DNA of 64,000 nucleotides from Pectobacterium aquaticum (GCF_003382565.3 NZ_CP086253.1:4340001-4404000), one strand, 5' to 3'. Positions 35,515 through 46,135 are shown, counted from the first letter of the stretch. A program made the numbers and translations. Notes: generated from the sequence alone by a model not told the origin.

Positions 35515-36126
35515 TCATGCTTTAGCCGTCGTCGCCTGCATGGCGAAAAAATCCGGCACCACCTGACGATCGGTCACCAGAATGCTGTGAATACCCAGGC
35601 TTTGTGCAGCATCGACGTTCGCGGCATTATCGTCAAAAAAGACGGCTTGCCCAGGCGGAACGCCTTCCTCTGTCAGGACATATTGATAAATCGCCAATTC
35701 CGGCTTACGTAATCCAATATCTTGCGACAGGTAGAGCTTGTCGGCCGCCGTCGCCACTTCTGGGAATAGCGCAGGCCAGTGTGAACAGTGGAGACGATTA
35801 GTATTCGACAGAATCACCACGCGGTGCCCTTCATGACGCAGGTGCTGCATGATGTCGATAACCTCAGGACGCAACGCGACAAAAATAGCCTGCCAGCCAG
35901 CGGTGAATTGTTCGAAGCTCAGGGCGATGCCCATTTCCTGGCACAGTCTGGTGGCAAATTCCTCGTCGCTGATCTCACCCCGCTCATGCTGTTCAAACGC
36001 CTCGCCCATGACAAAACGCTCTTGCAACGTCGCGAGCGGCGCGCTGCTCAGATTACTCCAGACACCCAATACTCTATTGAAATCAATATCTATGACGACA
36101 TTGCCTAAATCAAAGATATACAGCAT
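35515..36126 (-). CDS. yihX: HAD-family alpha-D-glucose-1-phosphatase YihX
   Basis: A 203-residue haloacid-dehalogenase phosphatase. The nucleophile motif LYIFDLGNVVIDIDF is modified: FDLGN lacks the second aspartate (DxD becomes DxG), as in E. coli YihX. SNTNRLH is motif II, RKPE motif III and VFFDDNAANV motif IV. E. coli YihX dephosphorylates glucose-1-phosphate. I start it at MLYIFDLG with GGAGG upstream, 12 codons inside the longest frame. Confidence 0.94.
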   Translation of the reverse strand: MLYIFDLGNVVIDIDFNRVLGVWSNLSSAPLATLQERFVMGEAFEQHERGEISDEEFATRLCQEMGIALSFEQFTAGWQAIFVALRPEVIDIMQHLRHEGHRVVILSNTNRLHCSHWPALFPEVATAADKLYLSQDIGLRKPELAIYQYVLTEEGVPPGQAVFFDDNAANVDAAQSLGIHSILVTDRQVVPDFFAMQATTAKA

Positions 36127-36238
36127 GGCAGTGACCTCCTGACGTAATCGTAGGATTTTCACTGTAGCGGGAAATGGGGAAACTGAACAGGGAGGAAATA
36201 TAAAGGAAAGGTTAAAGTGGAAGAAAGCGCATAAAATT

Positions 36239-36260
36239 CAGGGCACCCGAAGGTGCCCTG
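36239..36260 (-). terminator. typA intrinsic terminator
   Basis: A GC-rich stem CAGGGCACC/GGTGCCCTG with a TTCG tetraloop on the minus strand, followed by AATTTTATG. It lies just past the typA stop. Confidence 0.85.
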
Positions 36261-36288
36261 TTGCGTAACAAGACAAATCCGTCTGAAA

Positions 36289-38112
<1,824 letters not shown>

Positions 38113-38263
38113 AGCTTTGCCTCAGGCATTTAGAAATAGCGCGCTATTGTACACGTATTAATCGAGGGACTAAACAAGATCACAAGCATCTATGATAAAC
38201 AACCTAGAGCTGCCTGCTTTGTGATCCCTTTCACGGTGCAAAAGCGCTACAAGCGAACATGAA

Positions 38264-38280
38264 TGCACTAAATTAGTGCA
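38264..38280. promoter_or_regulatory. NtrC binding site 1 upstream of glnA
   Basis: A perfect palindrome TGCACTAAATTAGTGCA matching the NtrC consensus (TGCAC...GTGCA), ~107 bp upstream of the -24 element of glnAp2, an enhancer-like distance. Confidence 0.9.
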
Positions 38281-38296
38281 ATAATTCACATATGGA

Positions 38297-38311
38297 GCAC
38301 CATTTTGGTGC
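38297..38311. promoter_or_regulatory. NtrC binding site 2 upstream of glnA
   Basis: GCACCATTTTGGTGC, a second good NtrC half-site pair, centred 32 bp (about three helical turns) after site 1, the spacing that favours cooperative binding of phosphorylated NtrC dimers. Confidence 0.88.
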
Positions 38312-38384
38312 TTTAGACTATAATGGTGCAGTGGGTTTACGTGAGAAAGCCCCAAGGAGCAACACATTGCACACATTTAAAAAG

Positions 38385-38402
38385 TTGGCACACTTTTAGC
38401 TT
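38385..38402 (+). promoter_or_regulatory. Sigma-54 promoter glnAp2
   Basis: TTGGCACACTTTTAGCTT: the invariant GG (38387-38388) and GC (38399-38400) are separated by 10 nt, the exact -24/-12 geometry for RpoN. It lies ~80 bp before the glnA start, downstream of two NtrC sites, as in E. coli. Confidence 0.92.
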
Positions 38403-38481
38403 TAGTCTACTCACGGCAACAACATCAATCCACAACGATATTCGTTCCACGACGATAAATGACCAATCGGGAGAACCAAGT

Positions 38482-39891
38482 ATGTCCGCAGAACATGTTT
38501 TGACGATGCTGAATGAGCACGAAGTGAAGTTTGTTGATTTACGCTTCACTGATACTAAAGGTAAAGAGCAGCACGTCACCATTCCGGCTCATCAAGTCAA
38601 TGCCGACTTCTTCGAAGAAGGTAAAATGTTTGATGGTTCCTCGATTGGCGGCTGGAAAGGTATTAACGAGTCAGACATGGTTCTGATGCCCGATGCCAGC
38701 ACCGCAATGATCGATCCGTTCTTCGAAGATTCTACACTGATCATTCGTTGTGACATCCTTGAGCCAGGCACAATGCAAGGCTATGACCGCGACCCGCGTT
38801 CTATCGCGAAACGTGCGGAAGATTTCCTGCGTTCTTCAGGCATTGCCGATACCGTCCTGTTCGGGCCTGAACCAGAATTCTTCCTGTTCGATGACATCCG
38901 TTTCGGCAGCAGCACGTCCGGTTCTCACGTTGCTATCGACGACATCGAAGCTTACTGGAACTCCGGTAAAGCATACGAAGGCGGTAACAAAGGTCACCGT
39001 CCAGGTCTGAAAGGCGGCTACTTCCCAGTTCCACCAGTCGATTCATCACAGGACATCCGTTCTGCAATGTGTCTGACCATGGAGCAAATGGGTCTGGTTG
39101 TTGAAGCTCACCACCACGAAGTGGCTACCGCTGGTCAGAACGAAGTGGCTACCCGCTTCAACACCATGACCAAAAAAGCTGACGAAATTCAGATCTACAA
39201 ATATGTCGTGCATAACGTGGCTCACGCCTACGGTAAAACCGCGACCTTCATGCCAAAACCCATGTTCGGTGATAACGGTTCAGGTATGCACTGCCACATG
39301 TCTCTGTCTAAAGACGGCACTAACCTGTTCGCTGGCGACAAATACGGCGGCCTGTCTGAATTGGCGCTGTTCTACATCGGCGGTGTTATCAAGCACGCTA
39401 AAGCCATCAACGCCTTGGCGAACCCGACCACTAACTCCTACAAGCGTCTGGTCCCAGGCTACGAAGCACCTGTTATGCTGGCTTACTCTGCCCGTAACCG
39501 TTCTGCTTCAATCCGTATCCCAGTGGTTGCTAGCCCGAAAGCACGTCGTATCGAAGCACGCTTCCCGGATCCAGCAGCTAACCCATACCTGTGCTTCGCT
39601 GCACTGCTGATGGCTGGCCTCGACGGCATCATCAACAAAATCCACCCTGGCGATGCGATGGACAAAAACCTGTACGACCTGCCACCGGAAGAAGAAGCAG
39701 AGATTCCAAAAGTTGCAGGTTCTCTGGATGAGGCCCTGGCTGCACTGAACGAAGACCGCGAGTTCCTGACTCGTGGTGGCGTGTTCACCGACGACGCTAT
39801 CGACGCGTACATCGAGCTGCGTAAGCCTGAGATTGACCGCGTTCGTATGACGCCACACCCAGTTGAGTTCGAACTGTACTACAGCGTTTAA
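38482..39891 (+). CDS. glnA: Glutamine synthetase (type I)
   Basis: A 469-residue dodecameric enzyme making glutamine from glutamate, ammonia and ATP. FFEEGKMFDGSSIGGWKGI carries the Asp50-type ammonium-site residue, MPKPMFGDNGSGMHCHMSL is the glutamate/ATP loop, and NLYDLPPEEEAEIP holds the adenylylated tyrosine (near residue 398). I start at 38482 (MSAEHVLTMLNEHEVKF) after GGGAGA, not at 38323, because the longer frame runs through the promoter. An ERIC element and glnLG follow. Confidence 0.98.
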   Translation: MSAEHVLTMLNEHEVKFVDLRFTDTKGKEQHVTIPAHQVNADFFEEGKMFDGSSIGGWKGINESDMVLMPDASTAMIDPFFEDSTLIIRCDILEPGTMQGYDRDPRSIAKRAEDFLRSSGIADTVLFGPEPEFFLFDDIRFGSSTSGSHVAIDDIEAYWNSGKAYEGGNKGHRPGLKGGYFPVPPVDSSQDIRSAMCLTMEQMGLVVEAHHHEVATAGQNEVATRFNTMTKKADEIQIYKYVVHNVAHAYGKTATFMPKPMFGDNGSGMHCHMSLSKDGTNLFAGDKYGGLSELALFYIGGVIKHAKAINALANPTTNSYKRLVPGYEAPVMLAYSARNRSASIRIPVVASPKARRIEARFPDPAANPYLCFAALLMAGLDGIINKIHPGDAMDKNLYDLPPEEEAEIPKVAGSLDEALAALNEDREFLTRGGVFTDDAIDAYIELRKPEIDRVRMTPHPVEFELYYSV

Positions 39892-39910
39892 TAACCAAGC
39901 GTCTAATATT

Positions 39911-40037
39911 TATACCAAAAATAATTCGAGTTGCGTGAAGGCGGCAACCGCACGAATCCCCAGGAGCTTACACAAGTAAGTGACTGGGGTGAGTAAGGGC
40001 TGCCAACGCACAAGCAGCTTGAAGTATGACGGGTATA
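39911..40037. repeat. ERIC element
   Basis: A 127-bp imperfect palindrome bounded by TATACC and GGTATA. It holds the hallmark ERIC core GAATCCCCAGGAGCTTACA followed by AAGTAAGTGACTGGGGTGAG. It sits between glnA and glnL and will fold into a long hairpin in the read-through transcript. Confidence 0.93.
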
Positions 40038-40128
40038 CCTCGGCGTGGTTGGGTATGCTGATACCCGACCATGACCGATAAACAACAGAATACTAATAAT
40101 TTTGTTTTTGTTGCCGTGGAAACGCTTC

Positions 40129-40153
40129 AGCCCATCTTCGGATGGGCTTTTTT
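40129..40153 (+). terminator. Terminator between glnA and glnL
   Basis: An 8-bp stem AGCCCATC/GATGGGCT with a TTCG tetraloop and five or more Ts. It should limit glnLG expression from glnA promoters, the arrangement known in E. coli. Confidence 0.9.
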
Positions 40154-40203
40154 CACCACCGGCATTGGCCGTTGCGACGTAACATCCATCATCCACACTA
40201 CAA

Positions 40204-40219
40204 TGCACCACGACGGTGC
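40204..40219. promoter_or_regulatory. NtrC site at the glnL promoter
   Basis: TGCACCACGACGGTGC, a near-perfect NtrC dyad 14 bp before the glnL ATG. In E. coli NtrC bound here represses glnLp, so regulator synthesis is autoregulated; the same logic is inferred. Confidence 0.8.
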
Positions 40220-40232
40220 GGGAGTCTGCGTT

Positions 40233-41282
40233 ATGGCAACAGGCACGCTGCCCGATGCTGGGCAGATCCTAAATTCCCTGATAAACAGCATCTTATTGCT
40301 GGATAACGATCTGGCTATTCACTATTCCAACCCAGCAGCACAGCAATTACTGGCACAAAGTTCGCGTAAATTATCCGGCACACCGTTGCCCGATTTGCTG
40401 GGATACTTTTCTCTGAATATCGATTTACTGCGTGAAAGTCTGGATTCAGGGCAAGGGTTTACAGATAACGAAGTCACCATCGTCGTAGATGGCAAAGCGC
40501 ACATCATGTCGCTCACCGCTCAGCGGGTACAGAACGATTTTATCCTACTGGAAATGGCGCCGATGGATAACCAGCGCCGTCTCAGTCAGGAACAGCTTCA
40601 ACATGCTCAGCAGCAGGCCGCCCGTGATTTGGTCCGGGGTCTGGCGCATGAGATAAAAAATCCGCTTGGCGGATTGCGCGGTGCCGCACAGTTGCTTGCT
40701 AAAGCACTGCCTGACCCAGCGTTGACGGAATACACCAAGGTCATTATCGAACAGGCGGATCGCCTGCGTAATCTGGTTGATCGCCTGCTCGGGCCACAGC
40801 AGCCCGGCCTGCACATCACCCAAAGCATCCATCAGGTCGCCGAACGCGTTTGCCAACTCGTCTCACTGGAAAAGCCCGATAACGTGACGCTGGTGAAAGA
40901 CTATGACCCCAGCCTGCCGGAACTGACGCACGACCCCGATCAGATTGAACAGGTACTGCTGAATATTACCCGCAATGCGCTACAAGCGCTGGGCGAGGAA
41001 GGCGGGACGATTACGATACGTACCCGCACGGCTTTTCAGCTCACGTTACACGGTGTGCGCTATCGCCTCGCAGCACGTATTGACGTGGAAGATGACGGCC
41101 CTGGCGTACCCGCTCAACTACAGGACACGCTGTTTTACCCGATGGTGAGCGGACGCGAAGGGGGAACTGGTTTAGGGCTTTCCATTGCCCGCAGTCTTAT
41201 CGACCAGCACTCAGGTAAAATTGAATTTAACAGTTGGCCAGGACACACCGAATTCTCGGTTTATCTGCCTATTCGCCAGTGA
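40233..41282 (+). CDS. glnL: Nitrogen regulation sensor kinase NtrB (GlnL)
   Basis: A 349-residue cytoplasmic histidine kinase/phosphatase controlled by PII. An N-terminal PAS domain (SILLLDNDLAIHYSNPAAQQLL) precedes the H-box LAHEIKNPLGG (phospho-histidine), then N-box (QVLLNITRNALQAL) and G-boxes (DDGPGVP, GGTGLGLSIA). The ATG at 40233 (MATGTLPDAG) matches E. coli; the longer frame to 40071 spans the terminator and NtrC site. It is followed 7 bp later by glnG. Confidence 0.97.
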   Translation: MATGTLPDAGQILNSLINSILLLDNDLAIHYSNPAAQQLLAQSSRKLSGTPLPDLLGYFSLNIDLLRESLDSGQGFTDNEVTIVVDGKAHIMSLTAQRVQNDFILLEMAPMDNQRRLSQEQLQHAQQQAARDLVRGLAHEIKNPLGGLRGAAQLLAKALPDPALTEYTKVIIEQADRLRNLVDRLLGPQQPGLHITQSIHQVAERVCQLVSLEKPDNVTLVKDYDPSLPELTHDPDQIEQVLLNITRNALQALGEEGGTITIRTRTAFQLTLHGVRYRLAARIDVEDDGPGVPAQLQDTLFYPMVSGREGGTGLGLSIARSLIDQHSGKIEFNSWPGHTEFSVYLPIRQ

Positions 41283-41289
41283 GGTTACA

Positions 41290-42702
41290 ATGCAACGAGG
41301 GATAGTCTGGATTGTCGATGACGATAGCTCCATCCGTTGGGTGCTTGAGCGCGCGCTTGCTGGTGCGGGTTTAACCTGTGCAACATTTGAGAACGGAAAT
41401 CAGGTACTGCATGCGCTGGCGACACAAACGCCTGACGTTCTGCTGTCCGACATCCGTATGCCAGGAATGGATGGATTAGCGCTCTTACAGCAAATCAAAC
41501 AGCGCCACCCAATGCTCCCAGTCATCATTATGACGGCACATTCCGATTTGGATGCCGCGGTTAGCGCTTATCAACAGGGTGCGTTCGACTATTTGCCGAA
41601 GCCATTCGATATTGATGAAGCCGTTGCGCTGGTTGAGCGCGCGATCAGTCATTATCTGGAACAGCAGCAGCCGGTACGCAACCAGCCAATCAACGGCCCG
41701 ACAACCGACATTATTGGCGAAGCCCCCGCGATGCAGGACGTCTTTCGCATCATCGGCCGCCTGTCTCGATCGTCGATCAGCGTGCTGATTAATGGCGAAT
41801 CGGGAACCGGTAAAGAACTGGTAGCGCAGGCCCTGCATCGCCACAGCCCGCGTACTAAATCCCCTTTTATCGCGCTGAACATGGCTGCCATTCCTAAAGA
41901 TCTGATCGAATCAGAACTGTTCGGCCATGAAAAAGGCGCGTTTACGGGTGCTAACCAGATTCGTCAGGGCCGCTTTGAGCAAGCCGATGGCGGTACACTG
42001 TTTCTCGATGAAATCGGCGATATGCCGCTAGACGTACAAACCCGTCTGTTGCGCGTCTTGGCAGACGGGCAGTTTTACCGCGTTGGCGGCTATGCTGCGG
42101 TAAAAGTGGATGTTCGTATTATCGCGGCAACGCACCAGAATCTTGAACAACGCGTGCAGGAAGGCAAGTTCCGTGAGGATTTGTTCCACCGCCTGAATGT
42201 GATCCGCGTTCATCTGCCGCCGCTGCGCGAACGTCGGGAAGATATCCCCCGCCTAGCGCGTTACTTTTTGCAGGCTACAGCCAAAGAACTGGGCGTCGAG
42301 CCGAAGAATCTGCATCCAGAAGCAGAAACGGCGCTAACTCGTTTACCGTGGCCTGGCAACGTGCGCCAATTGGAAAACACCTGTCGCTGGTTGACCGTCA
42401 TGGCCGCCGGTCAGGAAGTGCTGATTCAGGATCTGCCGCCTGAATTGTTCGAGACCACCGCACCTGATTCCACCGTGCATATTCTGCCGGACAGTTGGGC
42501 CACGCTGTTGGCACAATGGGCCGATCGCGCGCTGCGTTCCGGTCATCAAAACCTGCTAGCGGAAGCACAGCCGGAAATGGAAAGGACGTTGCTGACGACG
42601 GCACTGCGACATACGCAGGGGCATAAACAGGAAGCGGCAAGATTGCTGGGATGGGGTAGAAATACCCTGACGCGTAAATTAAAAGAGCTGGGAATGGAGT
42701 AG
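41290..42702 (+). CDS. glnG: Nitrogen response regulator NtrC (GlnG)
   Basis: A 470-residue sigma-54 activator. The receiver domain has the phospho-aspartate in LLSDIRMPGMDG (D54); the AAA+ domain has Walker A GESGTGKE, the sigma-54-contacting GAFTGA loop and Walker B GGTLFLDEIGD; a C-terminal Fis-type helix-turn-helix ends the protein (KQEAARLLGWGRNTLTRKL). The start at 41290 (MQRGIVWIVDDD) is conserved. It acts on the NtrC sites before glnA and glnL in this window. Confidence 0.98.
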   Translation: MQRGIVWIVDDDSSIRWVLERALAGAGLTCATFENGNQVLHALATQTPDVLLSDIRMPGMDGLALLQQIKQRHPMLPVIIMTAHSDLDAAVSAYQQGAFDYLPKPFDIDEAVALVERAISHYLEQQQPVRNQPINGPTTDIIGEAPAMQDVFRIIGRLSRSSISVLINGESGTGKELVAQALHRHSPRTKSPFIALNMAAIPKDLIESELFGHEKGAFTGANQIRQGRFEQADGGTLFLDEIGDMPLDVQTRLLRVLADGQFYRVGGYAAVKVDVRIIAATHQNLEQRVQEGKFREDLFHRLNVIRVHLPPLRERREDIPRLARYFLQATAKELGVEPKNLHPEAETALTRLPWPGNVRQLENTCRWLTVMAAGQEVLIQDLPPELFETTAPDSTVHILPDSWATLLAQWADRALRSGHQNLLAEAQPEMERTLLTTALRHTQGHKQEAARLLGWGRNTLTRKLKELGME

Positions 42703-42845
42703 CAAGATTGCTTTTTTATTGCTCAATTGTTAACAAACAAATTGGTGATAAAAAATACAATCTGGCGCACGAAATTGTCATTAATTCGTCCTTTACTTGC
42801 CTCGGGTCAGCAGTATGATCGTGTCGCTGATTCGGGAGGAACACC

Positions 42846-42983
42846 ATGCTGGACTCATTGATTTCCGTTGCAACACTTTCTGTTGCAACACATGGCGCTG
42901 AAATTGGCTCCGCGGCAAGCCATTCGCCGCAGGCTGCTATTGCCGCCGTGTTGTGTGCCGCACTGATTAACTTCTTTAGTTAA
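42846..42983 (+). CDS. yshB: Small membrane protein YshB
   Basis: A 45-residue ORF with GGAGGA just upstream of its ATG. Its C-terminus HSPQAAIAAVLCAALINFFS resembles E. coli YshB (36 residues, also located after glnG), while the N-terminal half has an extra VATLSVATHGAEIGS segment. It has one hydrophobic helix and a known tendency in the family to be small and membrane-associated. Strong hairpin follows. Confidence 0.75.
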   Translation: MLDSLISVATLSVATHGAEIGSAASHSPQAAIAAVLCAALINFFS

Positions 42984-43000
42984 TCCTATAAGCGTTCAAG

Positions 43001-43037
43001 AACAGCCAGTCGATGCAAAATCGACTGGCTGTTTTTT
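43001..43037. terminator. Bidirectional terminator between yshB and hemN
   Basis: A perfect 14-bp stem (AACAGCCAGTCGAT/ATCGACTGGCTGTT) with a 5-nt loop, Ts on the plus side. It can end both the glnLG-yshB and hemN transcripts. Confidence 0.92.
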
Positions 43038-43040
43038 TGA

Positions 43041-44414
43041 CTAAATCACGCGGGAAAATTGCTGCGTTCTGAGCTTGTTACGTAGATAGACATCAAAGCA
43101 CATACAGATATTACGGATCAGCAACCGTCCCTTCGGCGTCACCACCAGCCCGTCAGCCTGACTATCGACCAGCCCATCGGCCACCAGCGGAGCCAGCAGC
43201 GCTAAATCCTGCTCAAAGTAGGTTTTAAAATCGATAGCATATTCCGCTTCAATGGGTGCATAGCTAAGCTGGAAATTACAAATTAGCATCTTAATCACAT
43301 CACGGCGAAGGCAGTCATCACGCGTCAGCTGTAACCCACGCCACAGGCCATTTCCCTGGTCTTTAACCTGTGCGTAATACTGCTTCAGCTCTTTCTGGTT
43401 CTGGGCATAACTGTCACCGATCATACTAATCGCCGACACCCCCATACCGAGAAGATCGCTATCGCCCTGCGTCGTATATCCCTGGAAATTGCGATGCAGC
43501 TTCCCTTCGTGCTGCGCCACCGCCAGCTCATCGTCCGGCCGAGCAAAGTGATCCATACCGATAAACTGATAGCCCGATTGCGTCAGCGATCCAATCGTCT
43601 GTTGCAGAATATCCAGCTTTTGTTCCGCGCTCGGTAAATCCGCTTCTTTAATCTTGCGCTGTGCCGCGAACAGGCTGGGTAAATGCGCATAGTTAAAGAC
43701 GCTAAGCCGGTGAGGGTTTAATTCCGCAACGCGCTGTAGCGTAAAGGCGAAGCTTTCCGGCGTTTGTTTCGGCAGGCCGTAAATCAAATCAATATTGGTT
43801 GAGGTGAAGCCAAGCGCTTTTGCCCGCTCAATAAGAGCAAAAATAAAGTCTTCATCCTGCTCACGATTAACCAGTTTCTGAACGTCTTTATTAAAATCCT
43901 GCACGCCCATGCTAAGGCGGTTGAACCCTTCAGCCCGCAGATGATCGAGGACGTCCAGCTCAATTTCTCGCGGATCGACTTCAAGCGACAGCTCAGCCTG
44001 ATCGGAAAAAGAGAACAGCTCGCGCAGCAGCGACATCAGCCGACTGATTTGTACTTTATTCAGGTAGGTTGGTGTACCGCCACCCCAATGCAATTGCGTC
44101 ACTGTTCGTCCGACGAATAGCGGCGCACGCTGGCGAATTTCCAGCTCCAGTACATCAAGGTATTCATCCGCTTTATGCTGCTGACGCGTAACCAGCTTAT
44201 TACAGCCGCAGAAATAGCACAGCCGATGGCAAAAAGGGATGTGGATATACAGCGACAGCGGTCGCTGTGGATAACGGGCGATGGCATGCTGAAACGCAGG
44301 CTCATCGTAAGCTTCACTGAATTCTAACGCTGTGGGATAAGACGTATAACGCGGCCCAGAATAGTTATATTTTTGAATCAGGGCCAGATCCCAGTCAACG
44401 GACGGTATCGACAT
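43041..44414 (-). CDS. hemN: Oxygen-independent coproporphyrinogen III dehydrogenase
   Basis: A 457-residue radical-SAM enzyme that oxidatively decarboxylates coproporphyrinogen III anaerobically in haem synthesis. The cluster motif is PFCHRLCYFCGCNK (C-x3-C-x2-C plus the HemN-specific extra Cys), followed by HWGGGTPTYL. Length and N-terminus (SVDWDLALIQKYNYSGPRYTS) match E. coli HemN. Its 5' side faces a repeat-containing gap and yihI. Confidence 0.97.
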   Translation of the reverse strand: MSIPSVDWDLALIQKYNYSGPRYTSYPTALEFSEAYDEPAFQHAIARYPQRPLSLYIHIPFCHRLCYFCGCNKLVTRQQHKADEYLDVLELEIRQRAPLFVGRTVTQLHWGGGTPTYLNKVQISRLMSLLRELFSFSDQAELSLEVDPREIELDVLDHLRAEGFNRLSMGVQDFNKDVQKLVNREQDEDFIFALIERAKALGFTSTNIDLIYGLPKQTPESFAFTLQRVAELNPHRLSVFNYAHLPSLFAAQRKIKEADLPSAEQKLDILQQTIGSLTQSGYQFIGMDHFARPDDELAVAQHEGKLHRNFQGYTTQGDSDLLGMGVSAISMIGDSYAQNQKELKQYYAQVKDQGNGLWRGLQLTRDDCLRRDVIKMLICNFQLSYAPIEAEYAIDFKTYFEQDLALLAPLVADGLVDSQADGLVVTPKGRLLIRNICMCFDVYLRNKLRTQQFSRVI

Positions 44415-44483
44415 ATTCGCTCACTCCTTCCAGTTTTTACTCGGTGGGTTATCCTTCCCCTCCTTCAGATCACCAAAAAATGG

Positions 44484-44599
44484 CGTTCAAAAACGCTCCC
44501 GGCGTTTTGCTACTCGTCTCATCCCTGAGACTCGCCCTAAAGGGCCGTCACCTTGTGACGTTCAAAAACGCTCCCGGCGTTTTTGTCTTGGGCGTAGGC
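44484..44599 (-). repeat. Dispersed intergenic repeat, copy 2, with internal direct repeats
   Basis: Reverse-complement relative of 33645-33730 (blocks GAACGTCA, GACGGCCCT, GTCTCAGGGATGAGAC). It also holds two 25-bp identical direct repeats CGTTCAAAAACGCTCCCGGC + GTTTT at 44484-44508 and 44559-44583. Confidence 0.75.
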
Positions 44600-44738
44600 G
44601 TCGAACCTGATTCACGCGCCCGTTAAACAGGGCGCGATGCAACCGATGCTTACGCTTAGACAATAGCCATAGTTTACTGAACAGACAGAGCAGATAAAAC
44701 GCAACCAGCAATATCAGGAACAGAAACAGCCATTTCAT
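44562..44738 (-). CDS. Small predicted membrane protein (58 aa)
   Basis: Starts 3 bp after the yihI stop, so it could be coupled to yihI. The N-terminus MKWLFLFLILLVAFYLLCLF is a single hydrophobic helix, followed by a strongly basic tail (SKRKHRLHRALFNGRVNQVR). The last eight residues (RQKRRERF) are encoded by the dispersed repeat, so the native C-terminus may have been altered. I do not recognise it and propose no function; short membrane ORFs can be chance, but the position supports it. Confidence 0.5.
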   Translation of the reverse strand: MKWLFLFLILLVAFYLLCLFSKLWLLSKRKHRLHRALFNGRVNQVRRLRPRQKRRERF

Positions 44739-44741
44739 TGA

Positions 44742-45296
44742 TTAGAACGTGTCTTTCGGGTTATTACGTTTCAAAAGCTGCAGCATATCTTCCTGCTGCT
44801 CTTCTTCGTCATCATCACCCAGCTCGATTCCAAGCTCTTCCATCAGGATGTCGATACGATCCAGCGTTTCATCAACCCATGATTGTTCTTTGGCGCTCAG
44901 CGTCTCACCGCTATCCAGACGATCCAACAAGGCATCCAGACGCGTATCGTTTTCTAACATTTCCAGCTCTTCTTCCGGTGACATCGTCGGCTTGGCAACA
45001 ACGACTTTCTCCACAGGTTCAGAAGGCTTCGACTTAGGCTTCGGTTTAGCGATATCGCTATCCAACACACCAAGCTGTACAGGCTTTTTGCTGCCGATAC
45101 GCGGATCGGCGACTTTACGCTGACCAGAGCGCTGATCGGCGGATGCTTTTTCCTGAGTTCGGCTGCCCGACGCGTGGCCACGATGCTTTTTATCTTTTTT
45201 GCGCTCGCGCGCTTCACGCTCCAGCTCTTCGCGGGTCTTTCTTTTTACTTTGGGTTTCCCTGCCTGATCGGCAGCCCCTTTGACAGGTCGGTTCAT
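44742..45296 (-). CDS. yihI: Der GTPase-activating protein YihI
   Basis: A 184-residue, highly charged protein that stimulates the GTPase Der during 50S ribosome assembly in E. coli. The basic N-terminal half (KPKVKRKTREELEREAR, then KKDKKHRGHASGSR) is disordered, and the acidic C-terminus (MSPEEELEMLENDTRLDALL, DDDEEEQQEDML) is characteristic. Divergent from engB, another ribosome-assembly GTPase gene. Confidence 0.92.
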   Translation of the reverse strand: MNRPVKGAADQAGKPKVKRKTREELEREARERKKDKKHRGHASGSRTQEKASADQRSGQRKVADPRIGSKKPVQLGVLDSDIAKPKPKSKPSEPVEKVVVAKPTMSPEEELEMLENDTRLDALLDRLDSGETLSAKEQSWVDETLDRIDILMEELGIELGDDDEEEQQEDMLQLLKRNNPKDTF

Positions 45297-45499
45297 AATA
45301 TTGTTCTCAGGTACACAGATATAAGGGAAGTGCGGCGGAATCTAGCAGAAAGCCCGCGAATAAAAAAGCGTCCACATCAGACAGCTGGGCTTTTCTTTTC
45401 GCATCAGTCTGCTGCATTTCGAGACAGATAAAGCCGCCTTTATTGTCAGTTACAGGTATAATCCCCAACCAGACAGAGATCCAGATAGAGATAACCACC

Positions 45500-46135
45500 G
45501 TGACCCAGCAATATAACTACCACATGACGCGTTTTATCATCAGCGCCCCGGATATTCGCCATCTGGCAACAGATAGCGGTATTGAAGTGGCCTTTGCTGG
45601 GCGCTCTAATGCCGGAAAATCCAGCGCACTGAACACACTGACCAACCAGAAAAACCTGGCACGAACCAGTAAAACGCCGGGCCGTACTCAGTTGATTAAC
45701 CTGTTCCAGGTGGTAGACGGCGTGCGTTTGGTCGACCTTCCCGGCTATGGCTATGCCGAAGTGCCGGAGCAAATGAAGATCAAATGGCAACGTGCGCTCG
45801 GTGAATACCTGCAAAAGCGTAACAGCCTTAAAGGTCTGGTTGTGCTGATGGATATTCGCCATCCGCTGAAAGATCTCGATCAGCAAATGATTCAGTGGGC
45901 AGTTGATGTCCAGCTTCCAGTCTTAGTGCTGCTGACCAAAGCCGATAAGCTGGCTTCAGGCGCGCGTAAGACACAGTTGAACATGGTTCGCGAGGCTGTC
46001 TTGCCATTTATGGGTGATATTCAGGTCGAAGCATTTTCGTCACTGAAAAAACTCGGCGTCGATAAACTACAGCAGAAATTGGACAACTGGTTCAGCACGC
46101 TGCCACACGCTGAAGAAGAACAAGAAGCAGAATAA
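45500..46135 (+). CDS. engB: Ribosome biogenesis GTP-binding protein EngB (YihA/YsxC)
   Basis: A 211-residue GTPase needed for 50S assembly and cell division. G1 is AGRSNAGKSSALN, G3 DLPGYGYAEVP, G4 LTKADK and G5 SSLKKLG. I use the GTG at 45500 (VTQQYNYHMTRFIISAPDIRHL) because it gives the same N-terminal length as E. coli; ATG 45524 is a shorter option, and the frame to 45443 has no clear ribosome site. Confidence 0.93.
   Translation: MTQQYNYHMTRFIISAPDIRHLATDSGIEVAFAGRSNAGKSSALNTLTNQKNLARTSKTPGRTQLINLFQVVDGVRLVDLPGYGYAEVPEQMKIKWQRALGEYLQKRNSLKGLVVLMDIRHPLKDLDQQMIQWAVDVQLPVLVLLTKADKLASGARKTQLNMVREAVLPFMGDIQVEAFSSLKKLGVDKLQQKLDNWFSTLPHAEEEQEAE

Noticed and set aside
38323..38481. N-terminal extension of the glnA frame
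   Set aside because: It runs through the sigma-54 promoter; the conserved start is at 38482.
40071..40232. N-terminal extension of the glnL frame
   Set aside because: It crosses a strong terminator and an NtrC site; MATGTLPDAG at 40233 is the conserved start.
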